Positions 21,699-31,569 of a stretch of DNA of 62,507 nt are shown piece after piece. The position numbers were made by a program, and so were the translations under genes. The notes beneath the pieces were generated by a model, which saw nothing but the letters and a program-made list of their open reading frames with translations, was not told the DNA's origin and did not search any database. Source of the DNA: Scytalidium lignicola. Its lineage: Eukaryota; Ascomycota; Leotiomycetes. Location of the stretch: assembly GCA_002812745.2 (NCBI GenBank), contig NCSJ02000253.1:1-62507 (forward strand). Reading direction: 5' to 3'. The first letter of the stretch is position 1. Each line of letters begins with the position of its first letter.

Positions 21699-22726
21699 TT
21701 AATAAAAGTTAAATAGCACGCTAATTCCGAGAAGAAGAATGGTGCCGGCTTGAAGAGTATTCTGAAGCACAGTTAGTACCTATTAGGAGTCTAACCCGGC
21801 GGGAAAAAATATCTTTCTACCTTTATTGATCCCGACGAAGTAGTCTTTATCAAAACAAAAAAAGTTAGTTAATATTCAACATTTAGGGCATAACAGGCAC
21901 ATATTCATTGCCCATAAATCCGGAAATTAATAAGTTCACTTACGGTACTTGCTGGTCCTGGAGTTACTGAAGAAGCTGAACCCGAATTTCCACTTGGTAA
22001 AGTCACGGGCGTCAAAGGCCCTGAGTTTTGATGGCTTGATGCAGTAGATACAGGTCCATTAGAAGTATTAGACTCAAGCACGCTGGATGCACTGGTTTTA
22101 GGGGCGCTCGATGTAGTCAAAACCTGAACCGGTGACGTTGTCGTTGCATGAGTTTGAGGCACCGAGGATGATGGTTGAGGCGCAGTAGTAGAAGGAGCTG
22201 CATTCGCTGGACCATTGATACTACAGAAACCATTTAATCGACTGGCATATGGAAAATAGGTTGGGTGTGCGGCTTCCCCTGATGCGACACATTCACTCGC
22301 ATAACCATCTAGTGCATCTGGATCATATGTTCCATCGGAATCATAACAAAGACAGCCAGCCAGGGCTGTAGCTCCTGGGCCGGAATCGTATATCGTCTGA
22401 GAAGGAAAGAGCGCAGGACTGGCAGATGAGCACGCGAGAATAATCCCAACAACGCTGGCGCATGGATTGGAGGACGCGTCACCGCCACCGCCGCCTCCAC
22501 TACCATGCACCCAGGTTTCTAAGCAACTTGAGGGATTGTCGGAGCCGCAACAGTTTTGAGGATCAAGGCCAATCTGTGGGCAGGTTCCAGATGTGGAAGG
22601 AAATCCATTGCAGAACTCGGATGCACAACTCTCTGTGTTCGTCAGGAAGGAGTCCAAACATGATGAAATGGAATATGGGAGAATTACCTCCTTCAACTCC
22701 GGCGAAATTGCAATTTTTGAGCGCAT
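21699..22726 (-). CDS. GPI-anchored, Ser/Thr-rich, cysteine-rich surface protein
   Basis: A cell-wall or surface protein. The N-terminal half has many paired cysteines (ESCASEFCNGF, DPQNCCGSDNPSSC, LAGCLCYDS), fitting an extracellular disulfide domain. A Ser/Thr/Pro tail follows. I find three joined exons at the 3' end: 21944-22726, intron 21845-21943 (GTAAGT, branch TTAACTAAC), a 24-nt exon 21821-21844, intron 21762-21820 (branch TACTAAC), and 21699-21761. The last exon gives the hydrophobic tail AGTILLLGISVLFNFY, a GPI-attachment signal, which no single open frame shows. All phases agree. No signal peptide follows the ATG at 22726; an upstream exon may be missing, since a stop lies shortly before that ATG. 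Confidence 0.75.
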
Positions 22727-23500
22727 AGTTGCAATTTTGCTCTAAGAATACCGAATTCAAAGACATCTTGGAAAGAAATTTGGAAAAAGATCAGCTATGC
22801 GTCTTATCTGCTTCAGATCAAGAAATTTAATAAATGGATTAAATAACAATATATGAAGCAAACATTATAGAGTACGGATATACCTCGATATATAGGGTCT
22901 TTCTCAAGCTAAAACACAGAATTACACATTGCTGAATGCGGACATACGGCTGAGATTCAATACTTCTGTAGTAAATAAAGCGATACATCTAATTAAGCCA
23001 TATTTCATATGCTTTGCCGTGATTCGCGCATCGAGAAAAATTCTTTGCCACGATAAGTTGTGGCTGGTCCAAATTCCCTCAATTGGGTTAGAACATTTAA
23101 GCAAGGTCTCAGACAATCGATCAAGCATTGAATGTAAGCCAATACAATGGTAAGCTTCCTTGTCAAGCTTAGAACTGTAAACTATTTAAGGATATGATAT
23201 AAATAAAGTCAGATAGTAGAAAATGCTTTTAGAGAGGCTGGTTTCCCCGAGAGCCTAGACCTGCCTAGACACTTGTCTTGTGTCAGCCAACGAGCAGAAC
23301 AAGTTACTATACAGCCATTTCCCATCATCAATTCCCTAAGTACACACATTAGGTAGTTGCTAACCTTTCGGTGGGTAGACTTTATATATCTCTGTATGCG
23401 CGTGGTTGGTGCCTAGTTATGTTAGCTTGAATGACAATAACAGTAAAAACTGAATGGCAAGGGTAAAGGATGAAAGAGGGGGGAATGAAGCATAAAAGAC
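22727..23500. other. Intergenic, nothing recognised
   Basis: AT-rich spacer between the surface protein and the subtilase pseudogene. A missing first exon of the surface-protein gene could lie at the left edge; I could not place it. Confidence 0.4.
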
Positions 23501-24425
23501 ATGGATATTAGGGACTTAGTTCTCCGTAGCAGGTTTAAAGAGAAAGACAACTTGTCTAAGCCGCCCAGGATAGCAATCCTCGACACTGAAGTCAATGAAG
23601 AATATGCAGAGTCCATGAAGCAATACAAATTTGCTGGCAATGATGACGATGATTTCCAGGATAACACAAGTCACAAAACTAATGCTATTTGTTTGATACA
23701 AAAGGTATGGAATGCAGCAGAGATATATGTTGGTAGAATTTTTGAAAGCTCCGAAGCAATAGCAAATACGCCCACTTTTATGGCACAGGTGTAAGTAAAG
23801 CCGTACTACTATTGCTCATTAATATACAATTATACTGACAAGGTAAGCAATCTATTACGCAAAAGATGTGTACAAAGTCGACATCATCGTTATACCATTA
23901 GGATTCAAATCTCCGAACAAAGATATGGCAGATGCAATTGACGAGGCGAATAACGCTAATATCCTCATCTTTTCTGCAGCTTCTAATTACGGCGATGTTA
24001 CTGGAATAGTGTTCTCTGGTCAGATTTATATTTTTGAGAACTTGTTCTGTATGTTTTTCGCTGATGTTAGCGTTCTGTGCTTTCCCAACTTCAACCCCTC
24101 GATATCATACGGCTGCAAGGATAGCTTTGCAGCCTTAGGAGAAAATGTTATACTGCCCTATGTAAAGAAACCTTTATCAGGGACATCGTTTGCAACCATA
24201 ATTGAAGCAGCAATAGCAGGTCGCGTCCTTAATTTCTCCCCTCACAAAGAGACCTGTAACAGGATACGGGTTTTTGAACTCTTAAGTAGAGTAGAAGGAA
24301 TGTCAGCTGTTTTTGCAAAGATGGTAAGGGGTACGGCCAACGATAATTATCATTATATAGCTCCATGAAAGATCCTGCCAGCTGTGGTTATGGACGAGGA
24401 CCCTTCAAAGATCAGGTTGAGATAG
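23501..24425 (+). pseudogene. Subtilisin-like serine protease (S8) domain, decayed
   Basis: S8 signatures survive: the Asp motif RIAILDTEV, a His motif now read as DNTSHKTNAI (HGTH is usual), the oxyanion-side Asn (FSAASNYGD), and the Ser motif LSGTSFATII. Family proteins of fungi carry this domain at the C-terminus of long NLR-like or ankyrin proteins; here nothing precedes it except about 25 residues. A gap at 23790-23845 looks like an intron (GTAAGT..CTGACAAG) but no splice keeps the frame to IYYAKDVYKVDII. The frame stops at TGA 24366-24368 (YHYIAP*KILP) where Trp is usual, with open frame to 24425. The altered His motif and lesions imply a dead protease. Confidence 0.75.
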
Positions 24426-24705
24426 AGAGCGTATATTTGGGAAACCATATCCAGATCTCTAGAGAGGATATATTCAAGTCAACACATATTGCACCAGCCC
24501 AGCTTATCATATAAACCCATCTACAATTCTTTGTATTTGATATTACAATTGAACTGCATAAATTATGCAGTCTTTCTAACATCTCCTTCTAGATTTCGTA
24601 GTCAAAGTCATCAATCTATTGAGAGTTTGCAGTCATCTCCATGATTTCGATTCACTGCTACTATCTCAATACGCAGTTCACCTTATTATAATTTGCTTAA
24701 CAGAA

Positions 24706-27451
24706 TTAGTATACTTGGACATTTGTAAAGATTCCCCCTTGGTGATAAGTTAGTATACTCGATAAAATCATTGCCAAATGTAAGATTATAAAACGTACTG
24801 ATTTAGAGCTACAAGAGTAGTATCCAATTCGCTCAAAATACCCGTCTTTTTCTGCGAGTCTAAGACCATGTATCACCAGATTTTCCTCTTTGTGATATGT
24901 ATTCTCTGGAGTTAGAATTACAAGAAGAACAAAGATTGTGCTTGAGTTTATCCCAGAGGGTTTGCTGTCAGGCGTTAATCGGCCGATGTTTCCACCTTCC
25001 TCATCAGCGGGGGGAAGTTTTTCCAGGAGGTTTTCTTCCTCCTTGCACCAGCTGTTGATGACCATACCCTCGACGACCAACTCACCCTCAAATACTTGGC
25101 CCGTACAACTGACATCCGATAGATGGCATTTAGTCTTTGCTGAGATAATTTTTATAAGAATCGCTGTCTTCTTCCGCGCTGACTCGTCCATGGCGATGAG
25201 GTTCGATCCCACGCCTCCATCCACGGATGCCCATGACCATGTTGGAGTGTAGTTCTCTGCAGACCGAGATTTCAGATCCTTCTTGTCTGTTGTTACTGTC
25301 CAGACCAGGTCAAAGGGGAGGATGGGCTCCTAGAGTCCGGCAAGATACCGCCACCCAACCGGCTTCGTAATGTTCTGTACAATGCCAGACAAGGCGGGCA
25401 GTCGATCCTTCTCCATCGTTAGGTTCGGGCCAGTGTATGTTCCTAACAACCTCATCCAGGATTGGTGAAATTGGTAGTCGAGACTCATACCAGCAGCGGG
25501 ACCACTAGGGACAAGTTCCTGAAGGGCTTCATACTCGGCGCAACCAGGGGCGTTACCACCACTTGGCTGGCCACGGAATAAGCTGAGAATATCTGTTCCC
25601 GTGCTCTGCAGCTGTGTAGTACCTCTGCGTCTCTGTTTGGATCCCAAATTCCTCCCCTTGTGCGAATGAGGGAAAATCGCCTCCGAGATCCCGCCATACG
25701 AAATTCCCTGTGGCACCATGCCACGACCAGCTGGGTCCAGCTCGGAGGCCTGACCATGCCGGCATATCCAGAACAGACCCCGACCAAAATACAGGGTGCG
25801 CAGCGAGAGGAGCGTCTCCTGTAAGACCCAGCCACGTGAGGGCAGATTTGCCAGCCAGACGACGTACGAGGTCAGATTGTCGTCCAGGTTACCAAAGTAC
25901 TTTGGCATTGGTGGCCGCAGTAGAAGTTCGACGTCTGGCAAGCGCTTGATCCGAACGGGATTACAGTTGCGCGGATCCCGCTGGACGAAGCATCCTTCAT
26001 GAGGGTTCTTTGCCTCGACCAACGCGATGGTGCAGTAACTGTTCTCGTAAATCTTACCCATAACTGCCGACTCCGCATCCCAGTCATCGACAGAGTCCTG
26101 GATGATGCAGAGAGAGTCTATCCAGAATAGTCGATGCCCAGCTGGGGTGTGACTAGGATGGCGTCTTGGAATGAGCGTGGCAGCGCGGTGATGTCTATGC
26201 CAGCTAAGAAACGCGAGAGTGTCTTTTCTTTCAACATGGGAATGTCCATTACACCTCCTCAGCAGTGGCTGAGACAGCAATTTATGCCGCTTTTTGCCTC
26301 CCTTCATAAGGAAGAGACACAAAGTGGTTCCACCAACGTAGAGGAGTCGGGAAGGTGAAAATGCGGGTTCGGATCGGTTGCAGTCGTGATGCTTAGTTGT
26401 ACATTGCTTTAACCAACCTCTAGCCCACTTCATGTGTTTCGAAGATGAGGTCACGAAGCGTCTTAATGCTTTGTAAGGGACGGAAGATGGGTGGTTCTCG
26501 CTCTCTATCTCCGTGCGTAAGTTTCCCCATTCGATATTCAGTTAGAATAATAACGAAAGTATCGCCCGGCTTACCACTGGAAGCTGCAGAAGTAAACTGG
26601 ATATAACCCTGCGGGGTCACTTCCGGCTTTATAAAAGTCTCGAGAACCTCACCAGTCGGGTGCAAAGACACATAGATCGTCGGAGACTCAAATTTGGGGG
26701 TTGAATTGCTTTTCTCATGAGGGAATGTTACTCGTTCCCTTCCTCTTCCCTGAAAACAGGAATAGAAGAAATATACGCCAACGCCAGAGATCTTTTCATC
26801 TCTGTTATTGGCTAGTATCCCGAGTCTGTCGAGATTGTAGAGGACTAATGAGCAGAAATGACTCCCTCCTCTAACCGATTTTCTCAGTCCATTCAGAGAT
26901 TCATGAAGCCTGTATTGCGATGACGGGGTTAGTAGCACCGCAGAAGGGTCTCTGGTGAGCTGCACCTGGGCAAAATAGTTGGTGCAACAAAGGCAAAGCT
27001 CATGTAAACTGCAATATTCATCTTTCAATTCACAGAGTAGCTGAGTCGTACCGTCACCTAATGTTGATTGGAGGGTAGAAAGAAGGGGTGCCCGGCTTCC
27101 TAGTCTGAGGAACTCGGCGTCTTCAACAACACTGCGTCCTCCCTTGACCTTTCTTGTCAGATGATCACTCTTTCTGGCAGACTCGTCGCTGTGGTGATTT
27201 TGATCTGTAATCTCTATTGACGGAAGCTGTGGAAGACGGCCAATAGGAGATTTCTCGCAGTGGCAACAGTCCGGAACACTTAGCACTCGTTCTGAGAGAA
27301 ACAGTTCCATGGGGGCACGCTTAAACTGAAGGGCGGAAGAGTCGCTGTCGATTAAGACGACAACCTCATTGTAGTTCGCCAGAACTAACTCAGCATCGAT
27401 GAAAATGTCTAAGAGGGCGAGGAATAATGTTAAATAGAACTCTAAATTCAA
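24706..27451 (-). pseudogene. HET-domain (heterokaryon incompatibility) gene, decayed
   Basis: HET proteins trigger cell death or incompatibility when unlike hyphae fuse. The N-terminal part (26420-27451) gives an open frame with CCHCEKSP-like cysteines. The HET domain follows: WARGWLKQCTTKHHDC, LSHC*GG (TGA at 26259-26261 for Trp), ALPRSFQDAILVT, WIDSLCIIQD, SRGWVLQETLLS, and DRLPALSGIVQNI. Frame breaks lie near 26440-26465, 26290-26330 and 26126, and TAG at 25330-25332 replaces Trp (AGL*EP). The reading then continues in frame (TWSWASVDGGVG) to the stop at 24706, perhaps through a small final intron (GTACGT..TACTAAC). The long 374-codon frame 25330-26454 thus reads 26130-26330 out of frame. 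Confidence 0.85.
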
Positions 27452-28215
27452 TGGGTTGCCGACGTACTATTGGGACAATCCTCTTTCGCAACTTGTATCT
27501 TCACAGTGACGATGGGTGTAGTCTGCCACTCCGCGTCGGAGCAGAGTCTCTTAGTGTCTAAGAGACTCTCTGCTATAATCGAGTGGGCTCCTCTAGGAAC
27601 GTAACTAAATTCGGTTTATACACATGCTGACAGTAGAAGACACCAAAGTACGTGTTAGAAATTATGCTTATATAATTGTTAGGTAGCAATTTAATGGTTG
27701 GGTACCGTCAGCCCTGTATACCAATTGATCAATTATTCTGTTACTATCGGTACACTACCGAAACACGTAATACGTCACGTTATAGGTGATATGCTCGTTG
27801 TGTTGATGGTCGATTGATTTCGAAGATGGTAAGGCGTAGCCTAACGAACTGGCTGCCAAAAGTCTGTGTACACCCCAAAGTTTTGCCTCTCACATAATCG
27901 GGAAATACTAATAATAAGACATTACATTAATGATTGAAAAAATTCATTAAGATCAAGAGATGCCTTGAATTATTAATTTAAATAAATTTCAAATAGCTCT
28001 AGAGAAGGTACTTTGCACAATAATTGATATTCTGCGCACAATTTCGGTTAGTGTACACAGACTTTTGGCACCCGGTTCGTAAGGCTTAAGGCTACAGCTC
28101 CCCATTACCTCTTTAACCCCTTTCTCTAGAGTTTGCAACATATAGCTGTAATTATTATTTGGGACTACTCTAGAAGTGCATTTTTTAGAACTCGAAATTT
28201 ATAATCATCAGCTGT
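27452..28215. other. Intergenic with a hairpin
   Basis: No gene seen. At 27541-27573 lies an inverted repeat: arms AGAGTCTCTTAG and CTAAGAGACTCT with a 3-base spacer. The region also holds the 5' flank of the HET pseudogene. Confidence 0.5.
27543..27571. repeat. Short perfect inverted repeat (12-bp arms)
   Basis: AGAGTCTCTTAG, spacer TGT, CTAAGAGACTCT. It lies about 100 bp upstream of the HET open frame. It could be a regulatory palindrome or transposon debris. Confidence 0.7.
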
Positions 28216-29368
28216 TCAAAGATTATAATCTTTAGAACCATGATCTACAACTGAAAGTTCATTATTATGAATCCCCCTCACAATATTTGCACGTTTAACA
28301 AGATAATCGTCCTTATGTTTCTCAGCCAGTTCATCAAATGGAGCTCTTTCCTCCTTGGACAGATTTTTCCATTGTTCTCTTAGCATCTTCCCAATTTCGA
28401 GCTTACCCAAGTCTGGGTATTTTTCTTTAAGCTTTGGTCGTGCTTCGAGGTAATAAAACCTGTCAGCACTCCAGGGGCCCTCAGGGCTAGGAGTATAAAC
28501 TCCAGAAGGGGTATTTCGTCGAAAGCCTAGAGCTGGGTGAACCACGCTTGGATCTTCTGAGTAATCAGGGTTATATTTAGCAGTCCAGGCAGATGGTGGA
28601 TAAGTCTGACGATAGGCTAAAATAATTTTTGAAATCTCGTCACGGTATAATTGTGCTTGACGGTCCTACTCTTCCTTGTCTATATCTGTTCGTAGTTTTA
28701 ACTGGTTGATCTTCCTTTGAAGAGTACCCTTTTCTTGCTGCATCTTTGAATGAGCGGCATCTTCCTCCTTAGCTTCTTTATAACGACGTTTCTTATTTTC
28801 CAAGTATGTTGCTTCATTTTTTTGGGAGTCCTCCTGCAGCTGGTCTATTTTATATCTTATTGCAGTAGCATAGGCCTCTTTTTCATCGGCTAGCATGAGC
28901 AATGCTAAAGCTTCGCTTCTGCCCGGAGGACCAGGGTAGCACATGAAGGGACCCTTCTTCAAATGAAAACCATTTATTATCAGATCCAACTCCGCTTGAC
29001 TAAGGCTTTTGATATCAGCGAGTGCCTTCGCCGCAAGCTCGGTAGTAGTTGTCATTATCCCATTTGTCCCACATTATATTAGCACGAACAATATCTGGTA
29101 GCGGTCGTTTCAAGATCTGGTTACGCTCTTCCTCAGTCAGTGAAGTAGGGAATGCTAAAGCCTTTCCAACCAAATCACCGCGACTGAGCAAGAGTTGTCG
29201 CTCCTCATTGGTAAGCTGGTCTTGGGTATGCTGAGCTTTGTAGTAAAGTTAAGACGGGATCTGGTGAGCAATTGCTAGTCCTTGATTGCGATTGCGATCT
29301 ATACTCTCTTGAACTTGAGCTGTGATAAGCGCTTCTAACTCCGCTTCGATTTCCTCTGCTGACTCCAT
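28216..29368 (-). pseudogene. Coiled-coil plus HMG-box protein, broken
   Basis: HMG boxes bind or bend DNA. Here the C-terminal HMG-like box reads SADRFYYLEARPKLKEKYPD, then LGKLEIGKMLREQWKNLSKEE and APFDELAEKHKDDYL. Before it lies a charged coiled coil (QLQEDSQKNEATYLENKKRR) and an acidic N-terminus from ATG 29366-29368 (MESAEEIEAELEALITAQVQ). Three lesions: TAA at about 29252 (IPS*LYY, likely Gln), a one-base frame change near 29050 between the first and middle parts, and TAG at about 28666 (KEE*DRQ, likely Gln). CAA/CAG-to-stop is the RIP direction on the coding strand. The parts join into about 380 residues. I do not know its function. Confidence 0.7.
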
Positions 29369-29545
29369 TGTGAATTAAAGTAATCTGCTCCAGTCGTCAT
29401 TTAGGTGTGTTTGCGGCATGGAACCTGAAAAGAGAGAGAGAGAGAGATGAGAGTGAAAGGAGAGGCGCGGGGGAGTGGCTTTATTTATTGCCCAAGTGTG
29501 CTTGTTTAATTGGCAACCGAAGGACACGCGCTTTGTAGGGAATTG

Positions 29546-29769
29546 TGCTACACAGGCTAATTGCACCGATCGAAGTAGGTTGCCATATAATAGATGGACC
29601 AAATAACTACTGAATTGACTGCTGTACAGTGGGCAAGTATGGGCACTTATATAGGGGCCGGTAGGCTCCCTATAACTCTGTCTTATTATGGGTTGTATTA
29701 CAGCTCTACAGTGGTTGCCTGAAGGCACCGTAGCCATTTGTAGGCAACCGTGGGGTACTACACTCAACA
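29546..29769 (-). mobile_element. Solo LTR (224 bp) with AATTG target duplication
   Basis: Begins TGCTACACAGG and ends CTACACTCAACA on the plus strand, with TG..CA borders. Perfect 5-bp repeats AATTG flank it (29541-29545 and 29770-29774). On the minus strand it has a TATA-like CCCCTATATAAGTGCCC. No element body or second LTR is nearby, so it is a solo LTR. It lies about 180 bp upstream of the HMG-box gene start. Confidence 0.75.
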
Positions 29770-30101
29770 AATTGTCTGGCGAGGTAAAACAGCCATGACC
29801 ACTGCGCGAGACAAACGACAATGTACTTGCCGTGCTTGGCATACCTGCTAGCAGTATTGGGGTAGATTCTATTGGATTAACTAAAAGAAAAAGCATTCAT
29901 TCTTAATCGGAGATATATCACTGGGGATGCATTGATGCTACTTCTTAAAAGAAACTTGTTCGATCGAACTGAATCTTTCTACTTGCTTCAAAGAACATTT
30001 TGGACATAGCCAAATGCTGTCTGTGCTTGGGCTAGAGTAAGTTCACCACAACAAATCGGCCATCATAATGTACCAACTGGTTTAGCAAACCGATATAGCT
30101 G
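29770..30101. other. Intergenic, nothing recognised
   Basis: Flank of the solo LTR. No gene seen. Confidence 0.4.
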
Positions 30102-30413
30102 TTATATATTAGCCAATTGACTCGTAGACTGATAATACATAGCTGCTCCCGATAGTGTCATGTTGCGTACCTGGCTTTTAACTAAATTCAGACCACTATC
30201 TACTACTACTATGCCGTTCGTAAATTCTACTGAACCACAAAGAACAAGTATTCTAGATGGTGGGGATTCATACTGTCCATCAAACGACCTCCACATACTG
30301 AACCCATCAGCAAACATTTGCATAACAGAACCGTCTACATGATAGCCAAAGAAAGCCCCACACATGTTTGCCTCTAGAACTGATAGCAGCCATCCGTCAA
30401 GGAGAGCCTCCAT
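30102..30413 (-). CDS. Unrecognised protein, C-terminal open frame
   Basis: I do not recognise it. A 103-codon minus-strand frame reads MCGAFFGYHVDGSVMQMFA, SMWRSFDGQYESPPSRILVL and GIVVVDSGLNLVKSQV. Composition looks like a real globular protein (Gly, aromatic residues, regular hydrophobics). Coding-like reading continues upstream of its first Met (ALQTIPRF), so it is probably the last exon of a longer gene, perhaps the same one as the broken frame at 30595-31163 on the same strand. Confidence 0.4.
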   Translation of the reverse strand: MEALLDGWLLSVLEANMCGAFFGYHVDGSVMQMFADGFSMWRSFDGQYESPPSRILVLCGSVEFTNGIVVVDSGLNLVKSQVRNMTLSGAAMYYQSTSQLANI

Positions 30414-30594
30414 AAACCTTGGGATAGTCTGCAGTGCAAGAATATATTCCGCTAAAGATCATAAGATCATAAGCTCATGTTAGAAAAAGTTATATTACCG
30501 TTATTCTAAGAAACACGGGGAATAGCACTCACAAACCAATTTCTTAGAATCCCTTAATCCTGCGTCAATTTTTAGCTCATAGCCTTAAGGAAAG

Positions 30595-31163
30595 CAGCCC
30601 GGAGAAACCTTGAGATATCGGTAGATATCATGGTTCAATTCCAAGAGATAATCTCCGTTATTCCCATTTGGATACGCCGAAGAAAATAGGTCGAGTAAAA
30701 TTGGCTCTCCTAGCTCAATATCGGTGACTTCAAAGCTAGAATCATGTGTAGTTTCTTCTAGCTTAGCAGGAGGAGAATCTATTCTAGCTTTAGTCTCACT
30801 GTAGTTTGCGCTATAGGTCTCAGGGGCCTATAGATTTTCGGGCAAGGATCCCTTCCTAGATGGGGTGAACCCTCTGTCCACTCCACCACCATCTTCATCC
30901 ACCTGAGCACCAAGAGTAGTATCCCAGGCGTAGGGGCAAGGGTTAGATATTTCTTTATTGAGTTCCTCGATATTACTGAGAACCGTCTCAATCCAAGTTG
31001 TTTGGAGTGAAGGTGGCATTGAACGAAACGAAAAACCAGTAGGCTCTGCTAGGATCTTTGAAATAAGATACGGTGCGGGACGAGAGCGATACCTGATCTT
31101 ATTTTTACAGCTGTGTAAATCCGACATACAACTTTCAGCTTTGTGCAACTGATATCTTACCAC
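30595..31163 (-). pseudogene. Unrecognised protein, interrupted by a stop
   Basis: I do not recognise the family. The first 111 codons contain SCMSDLHSCKNKIRYRSRP, PYLISKILAEPTGF and LQTTWIETVLSNIEEL, and stop at TAG 30828-30830. The same frame then stays open for about 77 codons (YSANYSETKARIDSPPAKLE, DIELGEPILLDLFSSAYP, DYLLELNHDIYRYLKV) to TAA 30595-30597. A single stop inside otherwise coding sequence suggests mutation. With the frame at 30102-30413 it may be one gene of unknown role. Confidence 0.45.
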
Positions 31164-31569
31164 ATCGGATATATCAATCCATAAAGTCGGACCATATTCA
31201 GCAATGACAATAAATGGACTTTAGTTTATTCGCAGGTTCGAGGACTATGGAGTCGTTCTTTTAGGAATATGAATACCCAGGCCTACAATCTCTGCCAATT
31301 AGGATAACGAATGTCCCAAAAAGATTACTGACAACATGACTCATACAATATACCAGCTCCTTTAACCCTTGATGTTCAGAAAGCAGAATAGGAACAAAAG
31401 TAATAACTGCAGCCACTGTTCTATGAGTATAGACTGCTATCCAAGAGTCAGAACAATTTCATCAAATCATAACATCTCATAGTCATGCCAAAACCTAGTG
31501 ACAATCTATAGACTAACATGCCCATCCCCAGTCAACACAGAACCACCACTACTCAATCGATATACAAGA
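31164..31569. other. Intergenic, nothing recognised
   Basis: Downstream flank of the P450 gene. No gene seen. Confidence 0.4.

Noticed and set aside
25330..26454. 374-codon frame as a whole protein
   Set aside because: Part of it is out of frame with the HET motifs, so it is not a real protein in full.
29375..29896. 173-codon minus-strand frame
   Set aside because: Covers the solo LTR and a CT-rich leader; no motif and repeat-derived.
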